Shown here: piece after piece, positions 1 to 8,891 of the stretch
Layout: each line of letters starts with the position of its first letter
Numbering within the stretch: the stretch's first letter is position 1
Assembly: GCF_041080625.1 (NCBI RefSeq)
Contig: NZ_CP163518.1
Location: forward strand, 10,905,501 to 10,969,500
Origin: Streptomyces sp. CG1
GTDB taxonomy: Bacteria; Actinomycetota; Actinomycetes; Streptomycetales; Streptomycetaceae
Direction of reading: 5' to 3'
Length of the DNA: 64,000 nt
Notes under the pieces: generated by a model
What the model saw: the letters and a program-made list of their open reading frames with translations, nothing else
Databases searched by the model: none
What the model was told of the DNA's origin: nothing
Translations under genes and position numbers: made by a program

Positions 1-6
1 GAGCGG

Positions 7-558
7 GTGGCCTGCACGCCCTGGGCGCTGCTCGCGGGGGAACTGTGTGTCAATGCGAGTCTGAACTGGGGGAGCGTCAGCGGGCAGGCCCGCTGGGACG
101 GCTCTGAGATCGGCACCGTTCTGCATTCCGAGGAGCGCCCCGAAGGCATGCGGGACGAAGATCCGCCGCCGTGGGGCGACTCATACGAACGGGCCCGCTT
201 GCTGGCTCGTGGTGACGCCATTCTCGACGTGGTGCCGGCCCTTGGGCGGGCACCGTACGGGGAGGAGGACGTGGCGGTCGTCTTCCAGCATCTGGACTTC
301 TCCAACCGGGCGATCGCCGACTACTTCCGGTTCGAGGACAAGCGCACGATGCTCGTGGCTTTCTCTCTGGCCCGTCCGCAGAACCGGCCCTTGTCGACGG
401 ACGACGGCTGGGAGCCCCATGGTCCGGTGCACCCTGTGCGCACATGCCTGGTGCACACCTTCAAACTCGCGAGTGAGGACGGCCCGCTTCCGCCTCTCGC
501 GTCCATCGCCACCCGGCATTTCGGCCCGGACCTGGTCTTTGGTGAGACCAGGGGCTGA
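7..558 (+). CDS. Hypothetical protein, possibly 5'-truncated by the window edge
   Basis: The protein is about 183 residues from a GTG; the frame is open to the window edge, so the true start may lie upstream. It is acidic, without a signal peptide or membrane segment, and I do not recognise a family. The first third is Trp/Gly-rich, the middle holds an Arg-rich helix (YERARLLARGDAILDVV) and the C-terminal half alternates hydrophobic and charged stretches, consistent with a folded cytosolic protein. Codon use is typical for the window. A strong hairpin about 90 bases downstream probably ends its transcript. No functional assignment is offered. Confidence 0.55.
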   Translation: MACTPWALLAGELCVNASLNWGSVSGQARWDGSEIGTVLHSEERPEGMRDEDPPPWGDSYERARLLARGDAILDVVPALGRAPYGEEDVAVVFQHLDFSNRAIADYFRFEDKRTMLVAFSLARPQNRPLSTDDGWEPHGPVHPVRTCLVHTFKLASEDGPLPPLASIATRHFGPDLVFGETRG

Positions 559-649
559 GCGCTGCCTCAGCCCAGCACCCCCAACCTCACCCGTGGGGCC
601 GGCACCCCGTCGCTCCGGGTCCCGTGGCGGGCCCGGTTCCGGCTCGTAC

Positions 650-671
650 GAAGCCCCCGTCAGGGGGCTTC
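650..671. terminator. Hairpin terminator after the first gene
   Basis: A perfect 9-bp inverted repeat (GAAGCCCCC / GGGGGCTTC) with a GTCA tetraloop lies downstream of the gene ending at 558. There is no T-tract, as is usual for streptomycete terminators. The following bases to 889 hold no convincing gene. Confidence 0.6.
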
Positions 672-889
672 CCCCAGCCGGCAGGGTATGGGCATGGTGC
701 CGCATCGGGCTGGTCCCCCGTGTCCCGGCCGCTCCGGGGAGCGGCATCGCGTCCAGGTACAGCGTGCCCTGACTGGCTGCTTCATGCGATGCCCGCCTGC
801 CTCTCTTGCCCGGTCGGAGTGCTGCCGTGGTGTGCGGGGGTGCTGCGCCTGGGGGAGGGCCGGTGTCCCTGGGCGGGTGGTGTGTGGGT

Positions 890-1075
890 TCATCGGGTGG
901 TGGTGATGGCTGCTGCGGCGGCGATGAGGGCGGTCATGACGCCGAGTGCGGCGAGGGCGGCTTGTACGGGGGCTGCGAGGGAGGGGCGGAGGTGGACGAG
1001 GAGGAAGGCGCTGGCTGCGACCAGGGCTGTGACGATGACGGTGACGAGGGCCAGGACGAGTGCGGACAGGGACAT
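890..1075 (-). CDS. Small membrane protein, two transmembrane segments
   Basis: A 61-residue hydrophobic peptide starting MSLSALVLALVTVIVTALV. Two membrane spans are visible (about residues 2-27 and 35-57) joined by a short Arg/Pro linker, and the C-terminus ends TTTR. The chosen ATG at 1075 has GAGGAA about ten bases upstream; a longer reading from 1168 adds a Pro/Arg-rich leader with no coding character. Small two-helix proteins of this sort accompany transfer (Spd-type) genes on streptomycete integrating elements, but homology is not demonstrable by eye. Function unknown. Confidence 0.5.
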   Translation of the reverse strand: MSLSALVLALVTVIVTALVAASAFLLVHLRPSLAAPVQAALAALGVMTALIAAAAAITTTR

Positions 1076-1301
1076 CAGGGGGTTCCTCGGTTCTCGGGCG
1101 CGTCGGTGCGCGTGGCGGTCGGGGCTGTGCGGTTCCGCCCGTTGGGTGACGGGGGTGCTGCACGGCACGCCGCACCTTGAGGGAGCCCGGGGTTAGCGGC
1201 GCAACGGGAGAGAGCACCGTCGCGGCCGGGTCTTACACGGGTTTCGGGCCCGAGTTGAAAAAACTTCTTACCGGCTCCGGCTGGCGTGTTGGCGGCGGCG
1301 T

Positions 1302-3459
1302 TTGAGCCGGGAACCCACAACGCAGCACCCCCGGCCCACCGCGCCTCCACCGCGCCGCGTCCCACCGCCCCCTCCGGGGCCGACCGGCTCCGGGCACCCC
1401 GTGGACCGTCCCGGTTGCGCACACTGCGGAAGGCTACGAAGCGACCTGCGCCAACTCCGTCCCGAAGGACGGATTTGCGGCACCTGCGACGCCCGGAGCC
1501 GGCAGGCGACCTGCGCCCGCTGCGGACGCGAGAACGTACGCATCGCGGCCCGCCGACCTGAGGGCCGCATCTGCCACACCTGCTACCACTCGGACCCGGA
1601 GATCTTCGAGGAGTGCGCCGAATGCGGCCAGTCCCGAGCGCCGGCCGTCCGCCGTGAGGACGGACGAGCCCTCTGCAGGAACTGCTGGAAACGCCCGATG
1701 CACACGTTGCGTGGGCTGCGGAAAGACCGCAGCAGCTGCCCTCATTGACGACGACGGGGCGCTCTGCCACCTCTGCTACAACCGCCACCGCCGACCGCGG
1801 CGTCTCTGCGGACGGTGCGGTCACCTCAAGCGCATCGCCCGCAACGCGCGCGACGGTCAACCCGACCTCTGCGACGGCTGCTACCGCGGCCCCGAGGTGG
1901 CTTGTTCCGTCTGCGGGCGAACCCGCCCCTGCAACCGGAACCAGCAAGGCCAGCCGGTCTGCGGCAACTGCTACCGGCGCACTCGTTCAGGAGAGCCATG
2001 CGCTCGGTGCGGTCGGACCAAACCGGTCAACACCCGATGGCCCCATCGGGCCGGTCTGCATGAGCTGCTACAACGCCGTGCTCCGGTCACCGGCCGAGTG
2101 CTCCCGCTACGGCACAGTCCAGCCGCTGATCGCGCGGGACGACGGCGCCGGAGTCTGCGGACCCTGCGTCGGCTTCGCCGCCGACTACACCTGCCATCAA
2201 TGCGGCCGGGCCGGCCCCACAGCCGCGGCCGATGCGCTCACTGCGTCCTCGTTGGGCGGGTCAACGACCTGCTGACCGGACCCGACGGCACGGTCGCCCC
2301 GCAGATGAAACCGCTCGCCGCCGCGCTGGCGGGCGCTCCCTCGCCGTTTCCGGCGATCCAGTGGCTCAAGGAGAGCCCGAACACCAGGCTCCTCGCCCAG
2401 CTCGAGGCCGAAGGCCACATGCTCAGCCACGAGTTGTTGGACGAGCTCCCGCCCAGTCGGAACCAGCGTTATATCCGCCAACTCCCGGTTCACATCGGCG
2501 TTTTGGAGGAACGCCATGAGGACCTCGAACGCATCCTGGGCTGGCTGGAGCACGAGCTTGAGGACAAACCGGCCACGCACGCCAAGCTCGCCCGCCCGTT
2601 CCTGCACTGGTTCCTGCTCCGGCGGGCACGCCAGCGGGCCGCCATCCGCCGCCACCGCGCCTCCGCCGACCGCGACCTGCGGCGCCGCGTCAGCGTCGCC
2701 CTGGACTTTCTGGCCTGGATGGACGAACGCGGCTTGGCCCTCGCCGACCTCGCCCAGGAACACATCGACGACTGGATCCCCGGGGCCACCAGCCAGCGGC
2801 GCTACCTGATCCGATACTTCCTGAAATGGACCACGAGCCGTCGGCTCACCCGCGAGCTCACCGTCCCTTCCATCCCGAGGCAGGAGCCCCAGAACCTGCT
2901 CGACGAGGACGATCGGTGGCCGCTCCTCCAGCGTTGCCTGACCGACGAGGCCCTGCCCACGGACGTCCGGGCGGCCGGCGCGATCACTCTGCTGTTCGGC
3001 CCGTCCACAGAACGCCTCTGCCATCTGACGCCCGAGCACCTCAAGCTCGGCGACAAGCACACCCACCTCATCCTGGGCCGCCACCCCGTCCTGCTGCCTC
3101 CACGTCTCGCCGAGCTCCTTCGCCACCTCGCCGAACAGCCACAGCTACGGCCGCAGCTCTCGCGAGTCCGCCCAGGCCCTCGGTGGCTCTTCCGTGGCAT
3201 GGTCCCGGGCAAGCCGATCTCGACGCATGGCATGACCCAGAAACTGGGCCGCCACGGCATCCCGGTCCGCACCGCCCGCAACGCGGCGCTCGCCGCCCTC
3301 GCTGCTGATCTCCCCAGCCCGATCCTCGCCGACGTGACCGGGATGCACCGCCACACGGCGCTCCGCTGGGTCGCCTACGCCCGCCGCGACTGGGCCGAGT
3401 ACCTCGCGGCCCGGGCCGAGGACTTGAAGCAACCACCCGGGGGTGGTGGCTGCCGGTGA
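1302..3459 (+). pseudogene. Zinc-ribbon XerD-like recombinase, broken by three frameshifts
   Basis: Read across frames this is one gene: an N-terminal array of at least seven Cys-x2-Cys ribbons (for example CAHCGR, CARCGRE, CRNC, CVGCGK, CGRCGH, CSVCGR, CHQCGR), then a roughly 400-residue helical region and a C-terminal part laid out like a tyrosine-recombinase catalytic domain. The ribbon array runs in frame 0 to about 1697, frame +1 to about 2040, frame +2 to about 2215, then frame +1 to the stop at 3459. The C-terminal box reads RTARNAALAALAADLP followed by a GMHRHTALRW segment; the usual His-x-x-Arg is replaced by Arg-x-x-Arg, so catalysis is doubtful. The long downstream frame (from about 2215) is intact. 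Likely a decayed integrase or recombinase-like DNA-binding protein; sequencing error at the shifts is the alternative. Confidence 0.65.
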
Positions 3460-3669
3460 CGGCCGCGATTCGTGCGGCGGCTGAGTTAATCGATAAGGTG
3501 CCAGGTCACGACCGCACCCCGTTTGATCCACGGGCCGGTCAGGGCTCTGCCGCAGTTGGTGGCACCTCCACGGCTGCCTTGCCGACTCCTGCCTGCCCGG
3601 GCCCTGAGATGCGGGGGCGATCTTGACGGCGGGGCAGTCGGGCCCCGGCCGACGGGTCAGGAGGAACGA

Positions 3670-5166
3670 GTGGCACAGATCATCGCCGAGGTCTCAAGGA
3701 CGTTCAACGAGTTTCTGCTCTTGCCGAACCGGACTCGGACCGACTGCTCGGCTGCGACGGTTGACCTGCGCACACCCCTGGTGCGGCACATCGCGGGCGA
3801 AGCATCGGCGATCGAGCTGCACTCCCCGTTCACGTCCGCGATCATGCAGGCCGTCAGCACACCCGATCTCGCGATCGCGCTCGCGCGAAACGGTGGTCTC
3901 AGCTTCCTGCACCACAACCAGCCGATCCAGGACCAGGCTGCAGCGGTCCGCCAGGTGAAGAACTTCAAGGCCGGGTTCGTCACCAGCGATACCAACGTCC
4001 GCCCCGACGACAGCCTGAGCCTCCTGGTCGATGTCATGCGCCGCACCGGTCACAGCACCGCCGCAGTCACCCACGACGGGACCGCCACCGGCCGCCTGCG
4101 CGGCCTTGTGACCTCCCGGGACTTCCATCCTCAGCGTCATGATCTGGACGGACCGGTCAGTGGCCGGATGACCGCTGTCGCCGACCTGGCCCATGCCGGG
4201 CCCGACATCACGCTTTCCGAAGCCAACGCGCGGCTGTGGGACGAACGGCTGGACTGCCTCCCGGTGCTGGATACCGAGGGTCACCTGCAGCATCTGGTGT
4301 TCCGTTCCGACTACGCGGACAACAAGCGCTTCCCGAACCAGGTCGTGGACGCTGCCAAGCGTCTGCGCGTGGGCGCGGGTATCAACACCCACGACTATCA
4401 GGAGCGCGTCCCGGCCCTGCTGGAGGCTGGCGTTGACGCGTTGTGCTTCGACTCCTCCGACGGCTACAGCGACTGGCAGGCGCAGGCTCTGACCTGGGTG
4501 AAGAAGCACTATCCGGAGATCCCGGTCGGCGGCGGCAACGTGGTCGACGGCGAGGCGTTCACCTTTCTCGCCGACGCGGGGGCGGACTTCGTCAAGGTCG
4601 GGGTGGGCGGCGGCTCCATCTGCGTCACCCGGGACCAGAAGGGCATCGGCCGCGGCCAGGCCAGCGCTGTGCTAGACGTCGCGGCGGCCCGGGACGCCTT
4701 CCGCGAACGCACCGGCGAGTACGTGCCGATCTGCTCCGATGGCGGGCTGGTGCACGACTACCACGTGGCCCTGGCGCTGGCGATGGGAGCCGACTTCGTC
4801 ATGATGGGGCGTTACTTCGCACGCTTCGACCAGGCGGCCGGCGCGAAGTTGCCCACCCGCGACGGCTTCGTGAAGGAGTACTGGGGTGAGGGCTCAAACC
4901 GGGCCTGCAACTGGCAGCGCTACGGCCAGGGAGGCCAGGGGCTGGTCTTCGAGGAAGGCGTGGACGGCTACGTCCCCTACGCAGGCGACCTCAACGAAGG
5001 GCTCGCCCTGACCATTGCCAAGCTCAAGACCACGATGGTCTCCTGCGGCTCCACCACCCTGCCGGAGTTCCAGTCCACGGCCCGGCTGACCCTCGTTTCG
5101 GACCAGAGCTTCCAGGAGAGCCACGCCAACGTCACCCTGCGGGACACCCCGGCGACGGTCTCCTAA
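3670..5166 (+). CDS. guaB: IMP dehydrogenase, Tritrichomonas-type clade
   Basis: Inosine-5'-monophosphate dehydrogenase (498 residues) oxidises IMP to XMP with NAD+, the committed step of GMP synthesis. The catalytic loop reads GGGSICVTRDQKGIG, placing the nucleophile at Cys318; the flap Arg-Tyr dyad is Arg417-Tyr418 in NWQRYGQGG. Both numbers and the loop wording match the Tritrichomonas foetus enzyme (Cys319, Arg418/Tyr419) rather than the usual bacterial GuaB loop. A CBS pair sits in the barrel insertion (about residues 100-220). The GTG at 3670 has AGGAGG seven bases upstream, and the residue numbering supports it; the open frame upstream to 3523 is not coding-like. It stands alone, so it is probably an accessory second copy; link to a drug-resistance locus is not visible. 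Confidence 0.93.
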   Translation: MAQIIAEVSRTFNEFLLLPNRTRTDCSAATVDLRTPLVRHIAGEASAIELHSPFTSAIMQAVSTPDLAIALARNGGLSFLHHNQPIQDQAAAVRQVKNFKAGFVTSDTNVRPDDSLSLLVDVMRRTGHSTAAVTHDGTATGRLRGLVTSRDFHPQRHDLDGPVSGRMTAVADLAHAGPDITLSEANARLWDERLDCLPVLDTEGHLQHLVFRSDYADNKRFPNQVVDAAKRLRVGAGINTHDYQERVPALLEAGVDALCFDSSDGYSDWQAQALTWVKKHYPEIPVGGGNVVDGEAFTFLADAGADFVKVGVGGGSICVTRDQKGIGRGQASAVLDVAAARDAFRERTGEYVPICSDGGLVHDYHVALALAMGADFVMMGRYFARFDQAAGAKLPTRDGFVKEYWGEGSNRACNWQRYGQGGQGLVFEEGVDGYVPYAGDLNEGLALTIAKLKTTMVSCGSTTLPEFQSTARLTLVSDQSFQESHANVTLRDTPATVS

Positions 5167-5185
5167 CAAGCTGCTGAATCCCGAC

Positions 5186-5590
5186 GTGAGGACTACTGGT
5201 CGGAGGGGAATAGTGCATGGTCGGAATAACCCCCTCCCGCCAGTAGTACGAGAATTCGAACGCGACTGTGCGATCACCACCACCAGTGCCGCGGGCCGTC
5301 CCCGCCACAAAATCAAAGGACGGGTCTTCAGACACCGCGCGCTGCAGGGCGAGGAGGCTGAGTGGATCGTCCTGCCCTTCGTCCACAACGCGGTCGACAT
5401 CCTCAGGGAGATCAACGACGACCCGGCACGGCTGTTCGGCTACTCCTTCACCAAAACCGGGTTCGCCACCGTCGGTGGCATCAATCGTCGGCTCAACGCC
5501 TTCCGGGACCACCTCAACGAGCTGTTCAGTACGCCCGAAGGCGCCTTCATCCCACCGGATGCCGCCTTGGCAGACGAGAGCACGGCGGAC
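5186..5590 (+). pseudogene. Site-specific integrase remnant
   Basis: A coding-like frame with segments such as KGRVFRHRALQGEEAEWIVLPFV and FRDHLNELFSTPEGAFIPP style composition resembles the middle of large actinobacterial integrases, from memory. Neither an N-terminus nor a catalytic Arg/His/Tyr box is present. At about 5580 the coding signal moves abruptly to another frame, where a monooxygenase fragment begins, so two unrelated gene pieces abut. Identification as an integrase is tentative. Confidence 0.4.
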
Positions 5591-6278
5591 ACCGGACGCC
5601 GAGGGCGCCTTCTCCCGGGTGCGCCCGGCCGTGTCCCCTGCCGTCCCCCGGTACACCGGTGTGAGCTTCCTGGAGGCCCGGTTCTCCGACGTCGAGAACC
5701 GCCACCCCGATATCGCCGAACTGGTCGGCATGGGCGGCGCCCATGCGGCCGACGGCGACCGCGGCCTGTTCGCCCAGCGCAACAGCGGGGGCCACATCCG
5801 CGTCTACATCATCCAGCGGGTCCCGGCCGACTGGATCAGCCAGAGGGGCCTGACCGCCGACGACACCGACGCCATCCGCGCCGTGCTCCTGGACCAGTAC
5901 GCCCACTGGTCGGCCTGCATGCGCCAGATGATCACCGACGACGACGGCCCCTGCATCGACCGCCCGATCTTCGCGCTCCCCGTCCCACACACCTGGCAGC
6001 ACAACCCGAGCGTGGCCCTGCTCGGCGACGCCGCCCACCTCATGCCCCCGCTCGGCGTCGGTGTCAACCTCGCCATGCTGGACGCCAGCGAACTCGCCCT
6101 CGCCCTCGCCAGCTCCGCAGCAGTCGACGATGCCGTCTGCGCCTACGAGAAGACCATGCTCCCCCGCTCCACCGAAACTGCCGCGATCCTCGAAGGCGGC
6201 GCTGAGCATCTGCTGTCCGCTGACCTCCCTGACGACGGCCACGACAGCGACGACGGCGACGACCAATTTCGGCCGTGA
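5583..6278 (+). pseudogene. FAD-dependent (TetX-like) monooxygenase, N-terminal half missing
   Basis: About 230 residues matching the C-terminal part of class A flavin monooxygenases. The frame starts inside the motif GAFSRVRPAV (normally preceded by Leu-Val-Gly-Ala-Asp), runs through a TGVSFLEARF region and contains the second FAD-binding motif, GDAAHLMPPLGVGVNLAM. The Rossmann Gly-x-Gly-x-x-Gly motif and the substrate-binding beta sheet start are gone, replaced by an integrase remnant in another frame. There is no start codon at the proper place, so it cannot make a working enzyme. An intact relative lies next door on the other strand at 6661-7794, of a different subfamily. Confidence 0.75.
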
Positions 6279-6411
6279 CCTGAGTCGTTCACCGTGATGA
6301 CAGTCGCAGGGAGCGACACCACCGTTGCAAGCATTGACCGTCGCGCCACCACATTCACCAGGAAGAGCACACTCCGCTGTCGCGCAAGGAGACCACGCCC
6401 ACACTGGCGGG

Positions 6412-6567
6412 ATAAGCGATTCAGTCGGGGGCGTGCTGCTTCCAGTGACCTCGGCCTGGGGCGTGAGCCTCTACTCCTGCCGCGGCCAGTCGAGCAAGAC
6501 CTTCGTCCACGAGGCCGTGCAGCAGTACGCCCACGAGGGCAGGGGAGTGACGGTGACCTTCTGTGTG
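6412..6567 (+). pseudogene. TOPRIM-like protein fragment
   Basis: A short frame containing LLPVTSAWGVSLYSCRGQSS and HEAVQQYAHEGRGVTVTF looks like the core of an actinobacterial TOPRIM-type family, where this stretch precedes a Gly-Asp-x-Asp-Pro-Ser-Gly motif. That metal-binding motif is not reached before the frame turns into unrelated sequence. No start codon or SD is nearby. The assignment rests on memory of the family and is tentative. The rest of 6279-6660 holds nothing recognisable. Confidence 0.3.
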
Positions 6568-6660
6568 ATTAGGGGCTGTCCGGTTGATCAGTGTCGATGC
6601 CTCGGTGGTCCGGCGATGCTGGGGAGCGTGGCCTGTGGGTGTGCTTCGCCGTAGCGTGCG

Positions 6661-7794
6661 TCACGAATCCCGTTCGGCTCCGGTCATCAGGGGGAGCACG
6701 CTGTGGGGTGCGTCGTCATCGATCATGATCGTGTAGAAGTCGTCGTCGTCCGCTCCTACGGCGGCGGCGCGGGCGAACATTCCCTGCTCGTGCATGGCGA
6801 GGGCGGCTTCCGCATCATCGCGGTGCGCGGCGAGGGCCTGGCCGAGCTCGGCTCCGTCCTGCATGGCGAGGTTCGCGCCTTCGCCGTTCGGCGCCCGCAG
6901 GTGGGCCGCGTCGCCGAGCAGGGTGACCCCCTGCGCGCGGTTCCAGCGGTGCCCGGTCGGCAGCGTGAAGATGGGACGCAGGACCGGCGGGGTGTCGCTG
7001 TCGGCGACCAGGGCGGTCAGTTCAGGGGCCCAGCCGTCGAACTCCGCCAGGACCCGCGCGGTGAGGGTCGCGCCCTCGGAGGTGCCAGTGTCCGCGAACC
7101 AGTCCTGAGGCTTCCTCAGCTGCGCGTACGTGTGCAGGGTTCCACCCCCCTCCCGGTGGGCCAGCAGCCCCCTGCCCGGTGCGAGGGCGAACAGCGATCC
7201 GGGTCCGACCGCTGCCGCCGAAGCGGGGTGGCGGGTGTCGGCGTCGTACAGGAACGTCTCGATGCTGCAGACGCCGACGTACTCGGGGGTGGCCCCGGAG
7301 AGCACCGGGCGCACCCGTGACCATGCGCCGTCAGCGCCGACGAGCAGGCTCGTGACGACGGTGGTGTCGTCGGCGAAAGCCACCTCGTGGCGGCCGGCGC
7401 CCAGGGACGTAACGCCGGTGGCCTTGTGCCCCCAGCGCACGGTGCCGGCGGGCAGGGAGTCGAGCAGCAACTGCCGCAGCTTCGCGCGCGGTACCTCGGG
7501 GCGCTCGCCGGTACCGTCGTCGGGCAGGTCGAGCAGCACGGTCCCCGCCTGGTCCATGACCCGGTACGCCTCGCGGCCGGGCAGGACCAGCTTGGCGAAC
7601 TCGTCGATCAGGCCGGCCGCCCTCAGTGCCGCCTGGCCGCTCTCGGGGTGTATGTCGAGCAAGCCGCCCTGGCGGCGGGCGCCCTGCGCGGGCTCCGCCT
7701 CGTAGATGGTGGCCGGGATGCCGTGCACGTGCAGTACGCGGGCCAGGGTCAGGCCGCCCAGACCTGCTCCGATGATGGTGACCGGTGGCTTCAT
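6661..7794 (-). CDS. FAD-dependent monooxygenase (TetX/PHBH class)
   Basis: A 377-residue class A flavoprotein hydroxylase that would use NAD(P)H and O2 on an aromatic or polyketide-type substrate. The N-terminal Rossmann motif is VTIIGAGLGGLTLARVL, the middle motif VGADGAWSRVRP and the distal FAD-ribityl motif GDAAHLRAPNGEGANLAM; all are intact and length is normal. The ATG at 7794 follows GGGAGG on the antisense strand. It is divergent from the TetR gene at 7903 across a 108-base gap with a perfect palindrome, so it is probably the regulator's target. Substrate cannot be read from sequence; tetracycline-type or other antibiotic inactivation is one possibility only. Confidence 0.88.
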   Translation of the reverse strand: MKPPVTIIGAGLGGLTLARVLHVHGIPATIYEAEPAQGARRQGGLLDIHPESGQAALRAAGLIDEFAKLVLPGREAYRVMDQAGTVLLDLPDDGTGERPEVPRAKLRQLLLDSLPAGTVRWGHKATGVTSLGAGRHEVAFADDTTVVTSLLVGADGAWSRVRPVLSGATPEYVGVCSIETFLYDADTRHPASAAAVGPGSLFALAPGRGLLAHREGGGTLHTYAQLRKPQDWFADTGTSEGATLTARVLAEFDGWAPELTALVADSDTPPVLRPIFTLPTGHRWNRAQGVTLLGDAAHLRAPNGEGANLAMQDGAELGQALAAHRDDAEAALAMHEQGMFARAAAVGADDDDFYTIMIDDDAPHSVLPLMTGAERDS

Positions 7795-7835
7795 TGGTTC
7801 CTCCCGAGCTTGCTGGATCCCGGAACGCATCAGCG

Positions 7836-7852
7836 TTGGATCGTCAATCCAA
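7836..7852. promoter_or_regulatory. Palindromic operator candidate for the TetR regulator
   Basis: TTGGAT, five bases, ATCCAA: a perfect 6-bp inverted repeat in the gap between the divergent monooxygenase and TetR genes. Its position (41 bases before the monooxygenase start, 50 before the regulator start) fits a shared operator controlling both promoters. Binding is inferred from position and symmetry only. Confidence 0.5.
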
Positions 7853-7902
7853 AAGCTAGCACGACTTTGGAGCGGCGATCCATTCATGCGAGACTGGTGC
7901 CC

Positions 7903-8589
7903 ATGGTGAAGAGGACTTCGAAGGCGCCGCCGCGGGCACCGCGGCGTACGGACGGTCTGTCCAGGGACGTGATCATCCAGGCCGCGACCGAGCTTCTGGA
8001 CGGCGGCGGCGAGAGCGCGCTGACGCTGCGCGCGCTCACCAAGCGCCTGAGCACCGGCTACGGGGCGATCTACCACCACGTCGCAGACAAGGCCGACGTG
8101 CTCGCGGCGGCCACTGATGACGTCGTCACCCGGGTGCTGGCCGGCGTGGTCGGTGATGCGGACCCGCGGGAGGTTCTGCGCCGCCTCGCGCTGGGACTGT
8201 TCGACGCGATCGACGCGCACCCCTGGGTCGGCGCTGAACTGTCCCGGCAGCCGTGGCGGCCCGCGATGTTGGACTTCTACGAGAGCATCGGCAGGCTCTT
8301 GGACGCGGTCGACGTCCCCGAGTCGGCGCGCTTCGACGCGGCCGGCACGCTCGTGAACTACGTCATGGGCGTTGCCGGGCAGAACGCCGAGAACGCCCGG
8401 CGGCGTGCCGCCGGCGACACGGATCGAGCTGCCTTCCTAGACGAGGCTGCCGAACAGTGGGCGCAACTGGATCCCAGCCGGTACCCGTTCGTCCACGCGG
8501 CGGCGACGCGGTTGCGCGAGCACGACGACCGCGATCAATTCATCGCCGGCGTCGACATCTTCCTGGCAGGCATCGCAGCCCTGCGCTGA
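7903..8589 (+). CDS. TetR-family transcriptional regulator
   Basis: A 228-residue repressor. The N-terminal helix-turn-helix covers roughly residues 18-65, with ALTLRALTKRLSTGYGAIYHH as recognition region and VADKADVLAAATDD following, the standard TetR_N layout. The C-terminal ligand domain is helical and Ala-rich. A Lys/Arg/Pro tail precedes the domain. It is divergent from the flavin monooxygenase, so autoregulation plus control of that enzyme is the simplest reading. The ATG at 7903 was chosen as the start because it gives a normal N-terminal extension; upstream reading overlaps the promoter region. Confidence 0.88.
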   Translation: MVKRTSKAPPRAPRRTDGLSRDVIIQAATELLDGGGESALTLRALTKRLSTGYGAIYHHVADKADVLAAATDDVVTRVLAGVVGDADPREVLRRLALGLFDAIDAHPWVGAELSRQPWRPAMLDFYESIGRLLDAVDVPESARFDAAGTLVNYVMGVAGQNAENARRRAAGDTDRAAFLDEAAEQWAQLDPSRYPFVHAAATRLREHDDRDQFIAGVDIFLAGIAALR

Positions 8590-8697
8590 GTGCTGATCCG
8601 GCGGTCGCTCCCGGCACCGGTGAGGATCGGCGTGGTGCATGGTCGGATGCGCAGCGGGAGCGGCTGCGAGCGTTCCCACCGGTGAGCAACGGCCGCT

Positions 8698-8734
8698 GCC
8701 GCCCGCCGGCGCGAAGGATCGCGCGGCGGGCGGC
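8698..8734. terminator. Bidirectional hairpin between convergent genes
   Basis: A long stem (about 16 bp, one bulged G) with an AGGA loop lies between the convergent TetR and reductase genes. The arms are GCCGCCCGCC-rich and pair with GGCGGGCGGC. It probably terminates transcription from both sides; the rest of 8590-8891 has no gene. Confidence 0.6.
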
Positions 8735-8891
8735 CTTCGGGCTCCGCCCCGGGGATCGGTACCAGCAGCGCCACACCGCTGAACCCTGGCTTCGACAGTC
8801 GGCGGGCACACGCTGGTACCGGCAGAGCATCTGACCACCCATGAGAGTCGGGCCCGTCGAGCACGCGACAGGTCGTGCCCTTGGGGGCTCC

